Positions 14,426-21,036 of a stretch of DNA of 25,355 bases are shown here, piece after piece. Source of the DNA: CAYQDR01 sp964416315 (GTDB taxonomy: Bacteria; Methylomirabilota; Methylomirabilia; Rokubacteriales; DASRDR01). The notes beneath the pieces are model-generated. The model saw only the letters and a program-made list of their open reading frames with translations. It ran no database searches and was not told the origin of the DNA. Position 1 is the stretch's first letter. The number at the start of each line of letters is the position of its first letter. The stretch is from assembly GCA_964416315.1 (NCBI GenBank), contig CAYQDR010000068.1, positions 1 through 25,355 of the forward strand, given 5' to 3'. A program made the position numbers and the translations under genes.

Positions 14426-14568
14426 GGTGTCCTCCTGGACAGGTATTCCTCCTGCGGGAGCAGGAAGGCCGCGGCCTTGAGCCCGTTCTTCCGCCAGAAC
14501 GTGTGGTCCTGGGGGCAGGCGTCGTTCGCCTGCTTGGCAGCATAGTCAACTCGCGCCGTGGCTGGCAA
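14410..14568 (-). CDS. Possible small protein or gene remnant upstream of the dihydropyrimidinase
   Basis: A 52-codon frame overlaps the first 16 bases of the amidohydrolase gene. It reads protein-like in the middle (DACPQDHTFWRKNGLKAAAF, then LLPQEEYLS) and has G/C-rich third positions. The only available start is TTG 14568, without a ribosome site, which argues for the tail of a deleted gene rather than an intact one. I do not recognise the family. Confidence 0.25.
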   Translation of the reverse strand: MPATARVDYAAKQANDACPQDHTFWRKNGLKAAAFLLPQEEYLSRRTPCSIS

Positions 14569-14661
14569 TGGTCACGTGGCGGGGCTGTCAACGAAAAGAT
14601 ACACGTGGCTGGGACAAGGCCCGCGCGGCCGGGGCAGGAGACCTGGGTGCCCTCCCCGGCA

Positions 14662-14670
14662 TGGTATGCT
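14662..14670 (+). promoter_or_regulatory. Extended -10 upstream of the FKBP gene
   Basis: TGGTATGCT repeats the element found upstream of the RRM gene (1403-1411), including the following G. It implies a leader of about 40 bases. No clear -35 is seen, as often with extended -10 promoters. Confidence 0.4.
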
Positions 14671-14716
14671 GCGCGTCGGCCGCTGCTGAGCGGCTGATGC
14701 ATTGGGTGTCGGGGCG

Positions 14717-15064
14717 ATGAATCGCGGTCGCGGTGGCGTGGAGTACGAGGACCTCACGGTCGGTGAAGGCCTCATCGCCGACCGAGGCGCCAGTGTCGAG
14801 GTCCGTTACAGCCTGTTTCTGAATCGTGGCGAGCGGGTGCAGGACGACCAGGTCTGCTCGTTTCGCTTGGGCGAGCGCCGAATGATCCCGGCGCTCGAAT
14901 ACGGAGTCGAGGGGATGCGGGTCGGGGGCGAACGGCGCGTTCGAGCCGGGCCACATCTCGCCTATCGCGACCGCGGCGTTCCGGGCATCGTCCCCGCCAA
15001 CGCTGTCGTCGAGTTTCATGTCGCGTTGCTACGCGTCGAGCCGCGCCCGGGCGCCGATGGGTGA
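14717..15064 (+). CDS. FKBP-type peptidyl-prolyl isomerase-like protein, degenerate active site
   Basis: A 115-residue single FKBP domain: VEVRYSLFLNRGERVQDDQ (first strands), FRLGERRMIPALEYGVEGM, GGERRVRAGPHLAYRDRGVPG and NAVVEFHVALLRVE, all in family order. Compared with human FKBP12, the Phe36-Asp37 pair of the active site is Val-Gln, and Trp59 at its floor is Leu, while the Tyr82 and Phe99 positions remain. Prolyl isomerase activity may be weak or lost; a binding or chaperone role is the alternative. ATG 14717 is chosen; TTG 14702 is an in-frame alternative with no better ribosome site. The gene overlaps nothing and is followed 62 bases later by the GNAT gene. Confidence 0.8.
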   Translation: MNRGRGGVEYEDLTVGEGLIADRGASVEVRYSLFLNRGERVQDDQVCSFRLGERRMIPALEYGVEGMRVGGERRVRAGPHLAYRDRGVPGIVPANAVVEFHVALLRVEPRPGADG

Positions 15065-15126
15065 GACGCCCAATCCCGCGATCGAGTGGACTGCTTCGCC
15101 GACGGTGCTCACATCGAAGCGGTGTC

Positions 15127-15618
15127 ATGATCACGCAAGTCCGCCGAGCGGCTGAAAGCGAACGCCGCGCAATCGAGGCGCTGATGGACGAGTACCTCGG
15201 AGAACTGAGTCTGTTTCGGGAGGTTGCCGTCGGTGCCATGAAGGCCGCCGAGTATCCATATCTGGAGGACTACTGGTCGGACCCCGATCGTTTTCCCCTC
15301 ACGGTCTGGTCGAATCAGGAGATCGTCGGGTTCGCGCTGGTTCGGCGGCTCAGAGGTCGGGAGCCCCCTGTGATGCAGGTCGCGGAGTTCTTCGTCAAAC
15401 GAGATCATCGGCGGCGGGGCATCGGGAGGGCCGCCGCGGTTGCCATCTGGGACCAGTTCCCCGGTCCGTGGGAGCTCCAGGTCTTGAAGGGCAATCACGC
15501 GGCAGCGGCGTTCTGGAAGGAGTGCATCAACGCCCGAGCCGCAGCCTGGCAGGTTGACGAAATCCACGCGGATGACGGACGACGTCTGTTCTTCCGCTTT
15601 CACGTGGGTCCAGGCTGA
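15127..15618 (+). CDS. GNAT-family N-acetyltransferase
   Basis: A 163-residue acetyltransferase. The acetyl-CoA pyrophosphate loop is visible as RRRGIGRAAA, preceded by VAEFFVKRDH (strand beta 4). WELQVLKGNHAAAAFWKE matches the Asn-x-x-A-x-x-F(Y) motif of strand 5 and the following helix. The N-terminal half has an ESERRAIEALMDEYLGEL helix and a Tyr/Trp-rich segment. The acceptor substrate is not predictable. ATG 15127 follows the FKBP gene; the frame is open back to 15061, but those codons are Arg-rich and unlike the family. Weak ribosome site. Confidence 0.88.
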   Translation: MITQVRRAAESERRAIEALMDEYLGELSLFREVAVGAMKAAEYPYLEDYWSDPDRFPLTVWSNQEIVGFALVRRLRGREPPVMQVAEFFVKRDHRRRGIGRAAAVAIWDQFPGPWELQVLKGNHAAAAFWKECINARAAAWQVDEIHADDGRRLFFRFHVGPG

Positions 15619-15698
15619 GCCGGGAACGTCGTGAGGCTTGAGGGATGACGGGCAAACGTGATTCGAGCCCGTGGAGCCGGACGAGGAGACCCACGCAG

Positions 15699-15722
15699 GG
15701 GAGACCTGGCGCGAGGTCTCCC
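15699..15722. repeat. Inverted repeat (9-bp perfect stem) downstream of the GNAT gene
   Basis: GGGAGACCT (15699-15707) and AGGTCTCCC (15714-15722) flank a 6-base GGCGCG loop, about 80 bases after the GNAT stop. There is no T-tract. It may be a terminator-like hairpin or an operator in the 250-base gap before the transglycosylase gene. A 33-codon frame (15671-15769) also crosses it but matches nothing. Confidence 0.35.
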
Positions 15723-15868
15723 TCGAGCTGCTGCGGACCGCCGAACGTCGCTGTCCAGTCTTGCAGTGACTCCCGCCGCTTGTCGCCAAGACGGCGTGCG
15801 GGCGCGGCGTACCCTGCCCGCCCAGGGACGAGGTGGGAAGTCGCGGAGGTGCTATCCTTGTCTCAGCC

Positions 15869-16669
15869 ATGGGTCTCCGGACGGCCGTCGTTCGCGCCGC
15901 TCCGTGGCAGCCGCGGCCCGCGCGCCGCCGCCGGGGACGGGCGGCGTTGATCGTCGCGGGGCTGCTCGCGCTCACCCTGTGGTTCCCGCTCAACTGGGCC
16001 TACCAGGTCCTGCGGAAGCCCTCGGAGCTGCTCGCGCCCGTGAGCGCGGGCCTCCGCAAGGCGCCGGCCGCCACCTGGCGCGCCTACGGGGCGGCGTTCC
16101 GCGCGCACTCGACGCCGCTCATCTCACCCACCTTCCTCGCGGCGCTGGCGCAGGCGGAGAGCGATGGCAATCCGCTCGCCGGCACGTACTGGCGTTGGAA
16201 GTGGACGTGGAATCCCTTCGAGCTCTACGCGCCGGCGTCGAGCGCAGTCGGCATGTTCCAGATGACGCGCGGGACTTTCGACGAGGCTCGGCGCTACTGC
16301 ATCCACGACCACCGGGCGGTGCAGGCAGGGCCCTGGCACGACCTCGACGCCTGCTGGTTCAACGGCCTGTACACGCGCCTCCTCCCGAGTCACGCGATCG
16401 AAATGACGGCGGCGCGGCTCCACGTGACCGTCACCGAGCTCCTCGCCACGCAACGGCGCCGCGGCGCGCGGCCCGAGCAGATCGAGACCCTCGCCGCCGT
16501 CGTTCACCTCTGCGGCCGCCAGGGCGGGGCGGCGTTCGTGCGACGCGGCTTCCGCCTCGCCCCGGCCGAGCGTTGCGGCGAGCACGAGGTCCGTCTCTAC
16601 GTGGCCCGCCTCAAGCGTCTCCAGCGGGAGTTCACGCGGCTCCGTCGCGCCGATGCCGCGGCGTCCTGA
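15869..16669 (+). CDS. Membrane-anchored lytic transglycosylase (SLT domain)
   Basis: A 266-residue protein. A basic N-terminus (about 15-24) and one hydrophobic helix (about 25-45) anchor it in the inner membrane with the rest in the periplasm. The SLT lysozyme-like domain begins near residue 86. The catalytic Glu97 is in LAQAESDGNPLAG, and SSAVGMFQMTRGTFDEA is the second conserved motif (usually GLMQ; here GMFQ). Three Cys (144, 162, 215) may form disulfides. It would cleave the MurNAc-GlcNAc bond in peptidoglycan for remodelling or for assembly of an envelope machine; no such machine is encoded here. ATG 15869 is preferred; GTG 15833 is in frame. A TATCCT hexamer at 15853-15858 ends only ten bases before the ATG, suggesting a near-leaderless mRNA. 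Confidence 0.82.
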   Translation: MGLRTAVVRAAPWQPRPARRRRGRAALIVAGLLALTLWFPLNWAYQVLRKPSELLAPVSAGLRKAPAATWRAYGAAFRAHSTPLISPTFLAALAQAESDGNPLAGTYWRWKWTWNPFELYAPASSAVGMFQMTRGTFDEARRYCIHDHRAVQAGPWHDLDACWFNGLYTRLLPSHAIEMTAARLHVTVTELLATQRRRGARPEQIETLAAVVHLCGRQGGAAFVRRGFRLAPAERCGEHEVRLYVARLKRLQREFTRLRRADAAAS

Positions 16670-16966
16670 CGCCGGGCTCCGCGCACCACCTCGCCCGCGC
16701 GCCCCGGCAGCTCCCTCGCTGGGCTCGTGCTGGCCGACGTCGTCACCAGGGGAAGCTCGCTGAACGGGGCGGACGTGTTCGCCGTCCTTCTTCCGAGGCC
16801 GGCCATGCGAGGAGGCCGGTCGGACCAGCAGGTGATCACGCCGAGCGGGGAGTACAAGTCGAAGGGCCCCTTCTGATCACGGTGTCGGCGCCGCCCGGCC
16901 TCGTCGGGGACCGAACGGTCCTCAGGCCGTCGAAGAGCTGAGCGAGAGTGTCCGTGGCCCGGTGCC
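16670..16966. other. 297-base gap with a coding-like stretch (16727-16876, +)
   Basis: In the same frame as the transglycosylase, but after its stop, GTG 16727 opens 49 codons ending at 16876 (LADVVTRGSSLNGADVFAVL, then MRGGRSDQQVITPSGEYKSK). Codon use is coding-like. It has no ribosome site and no family I recognise, so it may be a remnant of a longer gene. The rest of the gap shows nothing clear. Confidence 0.25.
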
Positions 16967-17968
16967 TCAGCCTCCCGAGCCGCTCCCGGCTGCGCCCACC
17001 CGGCGCCGGCGACGCCGCCGGGCCGGGCGTCGGCGGCCGCGCGGCGCCCCCGCCGCGGCCTCCGGCTTCGGCTCCTCCGGCGCGGCGACCAGTCTCACGA
17101 GGCCGTTCGGGCTGACCGACACCTCCTTGATCCGGCGGAGGCGGGTGATGAGGCGCGGCGAGCCCGGCGTCCGGTTGTACCCCCGCGCCTTCAGCGCCCG
17201 CGCGAGCGTGTCGATGTTGACGGAGCCGTCCGCCTCGCCGCCGATCAGCTCGCGCACGACGTCCACCAGCTCGTCGTGCGGCGCGGTGTGTCCTGGGGGC
17301 GTCGTCGCGGCCGGGGCGGGCGCGGCTTCCCGGTCGGGGCGGCCCCGGCGACCGCGGCGCCCCCGCCCCTCGCCCCGCGTCGCTGCCTCGGCCGGTTCCG
17401 GCGCGGTGCCGGCGAGCGTCCGATAGGAGAGGCGGCGGAAGCCGATCCCGAGGGCCGCGGCGACGTCGCCCACGGCGTCGAAGGCTCGGTCGTCGGAGAC
17501 GATCTCGAGCGTGTCGCCGGGCCGGGCGCCGGCAAGCCACACGCCGGCGCTCACGGCGATCCGGAGGTCGCTCCAGTCGCGGACGCCGGTGGAGGGCGCG
17601 CTGTGAACGAGCTGGGCCCCCCGCGCCGCCAGGAGCCGCGCCGTCTCCTGCCCGATGACGCGCCAGTTGCCGACCGCGACGAGCTCGGTCTCCGGGCCGA
17701 GCCGGGCGATGGCCAGGTGGTCGAGGGCGCGCGCCATGTGCCCCGTCCGTGTCGTGTTCTCGATGTCGAGGAAGATCGCCCGCCGGGTCACAGGCAGGGG
17801 CGGGGGCGGCGGCGGCTGGGGCGCCGGGGCCCGTGCCACGAACCCGGGCTCGGGCGTTGCCGTCGGGACCCCGGGAGGCGCCGCCGGCCCCGCGTCGGCC
17901 CACGGTCGCGCCTCGGCGCCGGACGCCTCGGCAGCACCCTCTCCAGGCTGGTCGCCCGTCTCCGTCAT
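16967..17968 (-). CDS. NYN (PIN-like) nuclease domain protein with C-terminal OST-HTH/LOTUS-like domain
   Basis: About 333 residues. A Pro/Ala-rich linker comes first (to about 60), then a NYN domain at about 60-195: AIFLDIENTTRTGH with acidic Asp68, VGNWRVIG, DWSDLRIAVSAG and IVSDDRAFDAVG, the acidic set that coordinates metal in PIN-like RNases. After an Arg/Gly-rich linker comes a winged-helix segment (VNIDTLARALKARGYNRTPG through VSPNGLVRLV) resembling OST-HTH/LOTUS RNA-binding domains, and finally a strongly basic Arg tail. The order NYN plus OST-HTH is known in bacterial RNA-processing proteins, but targets are undefined. ATG 17977 is nine bases upstream in frame; 17968 is preferred because a TAGAAT -10-like element overlaps the upstream ATG. 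There is no ribosome site at either, consistent with leaderless translation. Confidence 0.82.
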   Translation of the reverse strand: MTETGDQPGEGAAEASGAEARPWADAGPAAPPGVPTATPEPGFVARAPAPQPPPPPPLPVTRRAIFLDIENTTRTGHMARALDHLAIARLGPETELVAVGNWRVIGQETARLLAARGAQLVHSAPSTGVRDWSDLRIAVSAGVWLAGARPGDTLEIVSDDRAFDAVGDVAAALGIGFRRLSYRTLAGTAPEPAEAATRGEGRGRRGRRGRPDREAAPAPAATTPPGHTAPHDELVDVVRELIGGEADGSVNIDTLARALKARGYNRTPGSPRLITRLRRIKEVSVSPNGLVRLVAAPEEPKPEAAAGAPRGRRRPARRRRRRRVGAAGSGSGG

Positions 17969-17975
17969 GTGCACC

Positions 17976-17981
17976 ATTCTA
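17976..17981 (-). promoter_or_regulatory. -10-like TAGAAT placing the transcription start at the NYN ATG
   Basis: Minus-strand TAGAAT ends at 17976, and seven bases later comes the A of ATG 17968, the spacing expected between a -10 and a +1. If used, the mRNA would be leaderless. No good -35 is seen. Confidence 0.35.
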
Positions 17982-18293
17982 GCGCCGTGGCCGATGACCG
18001 TCGCGTCATCCGTCTCGGTCGTGACGCGCTTGGCCTGCGGCCTCGCGTCCGTCCCGACCTACGGGCGTCCTCGGCCCTCGCCCATCCTCAACGTACAACG
18101 GCGTACGCCTCCGGTGGGCTCGGGCCTGCGTCCTTCGCGATGCTCCGGACGGCCTCCGGGTCGAGAGGACCGCTCGACGAGACGAAGACTTGGGCGCCCG
18201 GTTGGTCCCGCTGTAGGCCAATCGGTCACCACGCCTACCGGGCCGCCGGCCGCGCCGTGGGGTGGCCGCACGGCAATGGTCGCGAGAAACCGC
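17978..18293. other. 316-base gap with a start-less coding-like remnant (18088-18225, -)
   Basis: On the minus strand one frame reads GAQVFVSSSGPLDPEAVRSI, then AKDAGPSPPEAYAVVR and a stop at 18088. A stop closes the frame just upstream at 18226-18228, and no ATG, GTG or TTG lies between. It looks like the last 45 codons of a lost gene of unknown family. The rest of the gap shows no clear feature other than the NYN -10 element. Confidence 0.3.
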
Positions 18294-19862
18294 TCACTCC
18301 GCCCGCAGGACGATGTCGTCGCCGCTCTGGGCGCCCGCGGCCTTGTCGGGCTTGCCGTCGGGTCCGACGCTGTACAGGACGTAGCCTCGACCCCGGCGTT
18401 GATAGGACAGCGGCCGATCGACGAACGGGTCCTTCGGGATGTCGGGCAGGTAGCCGGGCTTGAGGTCCTCGAGCCGCGCGGGGAAGCCGCCCGTCTCGGC
18501 CCGGTACCCCGCCAGCGCGAGGGCCGCCTCGGTCACGCGGAAGTGCGCCTCGAGCCGGTAGGTTTTCGACAGCATGTTGGTCCCTGTCGCCCACTCAGGG
18601 TAGAGGAGGGTCCCAATCGCCCGCCCCAGCGTCGATCGCGCGGGGGCGGGGTCTCGAGCCGCGCGGCGAGGCGTCCTGACGTTCTCCGGGCGAAGCGTCT
18701 GCCGGGCGCGCGCCTTGAGGTCCCGGAGCTCCTTATCCAGGAGGTCGAGCGCATCGCGCCGTCCGGCAAAGCTCGCCTTCCCGCGCACGGCGACCAGGCG
18801 GTCGAACCATCGGTTGACCGTCCGCAGGGCCTCGTCCCAGTCCACCTCGGAGGCCGACAGGTCGGCCAGGCCCGGCGCGTCGAGCGAGGTCTCAGCCATC
18901 ACCTTCCAGTCGGGCTTCGGTGCGTGCGCGAGGGCGGTGATGGCCTCGAGCGTCTCGAGCCGCTCAAACTCGTCGAGAACCTCGAAGAAACTCGGCAAGG
19001 GCGGCAACGTCCTGAGGTCCGAGAGGAATGCCTTGGCCTCGCTGACCGTGATCCCGCGGCTCTTGGCGAGCGTGGCGACCCCTTGACCTACCTGCCCATC
19101 CAGGCCGGACATCCACGCAGAGGTGTCCGGATGGCGCGCGATGAGCCGAGCCAGCCGGTGTCCCGCCCGCAGGTCAGCCCACGCGCCGGCGATGTCGCCC
19201 GAGTGGAGCCTGCCCATGGCCCGGGCCACGAGTGCCCGCACGATCCCGCCCACCGGTCCACCCAGGTACACCGCGAGAGGCCAGCCCTCTTTGCCTTCGG
19301 GCAGGGGGATCCAGAGTCGCGGTCGCTTTGTCGCCTCGACCACCAGCGCCAGCCGCCCCTCGTTGGCCTTCAGCCACGCCGCCATGGTTGGGTAGTCCTT
19401 CGCCGCCCAGGGAGCCTCGAGGGCCTTCTGTGACTCCGGCTCCCACCCCCCCGGCCAAGCCCGGTAGGTCCCATCCGCCAAGCGCAGGTCGCGAGCCTTC
19501 TCCGGCAGCGAGGGCATTCCGAGGCGTCGCAGGACCTCTGCTCGGGAGGCTTCGACCAGAAGGCCCGGTCCGATGGCACGGAGCAGCGGGATCGCCGCGT
19601 TGTTCTCGGGGGTGACTCCCTTCCCCAACCGGGCGTTCAGGGCGGCGGCATAGTCGACGGTCCCGTCGACCCTGAGCGGGCCCAGGAGGTAGGTGGTCTC
19701 CTTGGACACCGTGATCTTGACCTCCGTCTCTGCCGAGCTCCCCTTGCGGGGCGTCTCTTGTGCCGCGCTGGGGCTCCCGAAGGCGCTCAACGCCGCCAGC
19801 GACAACAAGACGCTGAGAATCCGCATTCTCGCAGTGGCACCTGGAACCGTGGGTGGGGTCAT
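18294..19862 (-). CDS. Secreted hypothetical protein with pseudopilin-like C-terminal domain
   Basis: A 522-residue protein. ATG 19862 has GGAGGTG eight bases upstream. A Sec signal peptide is clear (Arg near residue 14, a hydrophobic core LSVLLSLAALSAF, then an SAAQE cleavage-type site near 34-35), so the protein is exported. The middle (about 60-440) is helical with many Leu, Ala and Arg residues and no motif I recognise. The last 80 residues (ALAGYRAETGGFPARLEDL, then KDPFVDRPLSYQRRGRGYVL and YSVGPDGKPD) resemble the globular C-terminal part of type II secretion major pseudopilins, including the YPD-like spacing and the calcium-loop DG. Large proteins with this tail are common in planctomycete-like and related genomes, with unknown role. 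It lies downstream of livH on the same strand but has its own promoter-like sequence. Confidence 0.72.
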   Translation of the reverse strand: MTPPTVPGATARMRILSVLLSLAALSAFGSPSAAQETPRKGSSAETEVKITVSKETTYLLGPLRVDGTVDYAAALNARLGKGVTPENNAAIPLLRAIGPGLLVEASRAEVLRRLGMPSLPEKARDLRLADGTYRAWPGGWEPESQKALEAPWAAKDYPTMAAWLKANEGRLALVVEATKRPRLWIPLPEGKEGWPLAVYLGGPVGGIVRALVARAMGRLHSGDIAGAWADLRAGHRLARLIARHPDTSAWMSGLDGQVGQGVATLAKSRGITVSEAKAFLSDLRTLPPLPSFFEVLDEFERLETLEAITALAHAPKPDWKVMAETSLDAPGLADLSASEVDWDEALRTVNRWFDRLVAVRGKASFAGRRDALDLLDKELRDLKARARQTLRPENVRTPRRAARDPAPARSTLGRAIGTLLYPEWATGTNMLSKTYRLEAHFRVTEAALALAGYRAETGGFPARLEDLKPGYLPDIPKDPFVDRPLSYQRRGRGYVLYSVGPDGKPDKAAGAQSGDDIVLRAE

Positions 19863-19915
19863 TGGAGATCCACCTCCCTAGCGTCACCCCGGTAGCCCAT
19901 CCCCGAGGTGATCGG

Positions 19916-19945
19916 AGTGTAGCGCGCCCCGGGCGGACACCGCAA
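19916..19945 (-). promoter_or_regulatory. Promoter-like pair upstream of the secreted protein gene
   Basis: TTGCGG (19945-19940) and TACACT (19921-19916) on the minus strand, 18 bases apart. It implies a leader of about 45 bases that includes the strong ribosome site. Confidence 0.4.
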
Positions 19946-20071
19946 CGACCGCAGCGGAGCGCGGGCAGGAACCGGCGCCGGCGGGACCTCAGGCAGACCC
20001 GCGCCCGCGCCGGCGTGACGCGCCGGCCTAGCCGACCTGGCGCGGCGGGCAGGGTTTCTGGACGCCGGTCC

Positions 20072-20962
20072 TCAGGCCGTCCGCTCACGCTCGCCGAAGA
20101 GGCCGGTGGGGCGGAAAGCCAGGAGGAGGATGAGCAGCAGGAACCCGTACAGGTCCTTGTAGGCGGCCGAGATGAAGACCGAGCCGAGCGCCTCGATGAG
20201 GCCGAGCAGGACCCCGCCGACGATGCTCCCCAGGATCGAGCCGAGCCCCCCGATGACGATGATCTCGAACCCCTTGAAGGTCGAGATCGCCCCGTTCTCC
20301 GGGTAGACGAGGAAGTCGGGCGCGAGGAGCGCTCCGGCCGCGCCCGCCAGGGCCACGCCCACGCCGAAGGCGAGCATGTCGAGGCGGAGGACGTCGATCC
20401 CGGCCGTCTGGATCGCGACGCGGTTCTGGGCCGCGCCGCGCAGGGCCCGGCCCACCCACGTCTGCTTGATCACCAGGGCGAAGAGGCCGAGGAGGACGAG
20501 GGTCGCGACGAGAGCGATGAAGCGGTTCCCCGAGATCGGGAGCGTGCCGAGCATCCGTGGGCGGGCATAGTCCCGCGGGGCGTACTGGTTGGGGCCGCCG
20601 AGGACGATGGCGAGGTTCCGGAAGAAGACCATGAGCGCGATGGTCACGATGGTCGCGTACTCGTCGCGGCGTTCGATGACGCCGACGAACATGGGGCGCA
20701 GGAGGACCGCCTGGATGACCATGCCCAGGAGGAAGACCGTCCCCATCGCCAGGGGGAGGGCGAGGTACCACTGCCCCGGGCCGAGCACGGTGGCGAGCAG
20801 CACGTACTGGACGTAGCTGCCGATCATGTAGAACTCGCCCATCCCCCAGTTGATCATCTTCATGATGCTGTAGATGAAGGTGATCCCGAGGGCCATCAGG
20901 CTGTAGAGCACGCCGATGACGAGGCCCGAGAGGACGTACTGGGAGAGGAGGTGCGCGTCCAC
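20072..20962 (-). CDS. livH: Branched-chain amino-acid-type ABC transporter permease LivH
   Basis: A 296-residue inner-membrane permease with about eight hydrophobic helices. LYSLMALGITFIYSIMKMIN and WGMGEFYMIGSY at the N-terminus are diagnostic of LivH. The cytoplasmic coupling segment is TWVGRALRGAAQNRVAIQTA followed by GIDV, and GFEIIVIGGLGSILGSIVGG and the FRPTGLFGE ending are also typical. It starts at GTG 20962, 75 bases after the binding-protein stop, with a palindromic repeat in between. No ATPase or LivM gene follows; these are at 9618-12092 on the opposite strand. It probably pairs with that LivM. Confidence 0.93.
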   Translation of the reverse strand: MDAHLLSQYVLSGLVIGVLYSLMALGITFIYSIMKMINWGMGEFYMIGSYVQYVLLATVLGPGQWYLALPLAMGTVFLLGMVIQAVLLRPMFVGVIERRDEYATIVTIALMVFFRNLAIVLGGPNQYAPRDYARPRMLGTLPISGNRFIALVATLVLLGLFALVIKQTWVGRALRGAAQNRVAIQTAGIDVLRLDMLAFGVGVALAGAAGALLAPDFLVYPENGAISTFKGFEIIVIGGLGSILGSIVGGVLLGLIEALGSVFISAAYKDLYGFLLLILLLAFRPTGLFGERERTA

Positions 20963-20969
20963 GGAAAAT

Positions 20970-21008
20970 CCCCCTCACCCTGCCCTCTCCCCCGGTGGGG
21001 GAGAGGGG
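20970..21008. repeat. Dispersed palindromic (REP-like) repeat, copy C
   Basis: CCCCTCACCCT then a perfect 11-bp stem (CCCTCTCCCCC 20983-20993 with its complement 20997-21007) around a GGT loop. It sits between the binding-protein and livH genes, in an operon gap where it could stabilise the upstream message or reduce read-through. Nearly identical to copy B. Confidence 0.75.
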
Positions 21009-21036
21009 AAGGGCGTGCAGGGATGGAGTCGAGCCC

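Noticed and set aside
11147..14545. A 1132-codon open frame on the plus strand
   Set aside because: It crosses livM in another frame and runs antisense to the thioredoxin-like and amidohydrolase genes; composition is low-complexity Arg/Gly/Pro/Ala.
15671..15769. 33-codon frame in the gap before the transglycosylase
   Set aside because: No ribosome site, no recognised family, and it spans a perfect inverted repeat.
17655..19433. A 592-codon plus-strand frame
   Set aside because: Antisense to the NYN gene and the secreted protein gene, both supported by motifs and a ribosome site or promoter.
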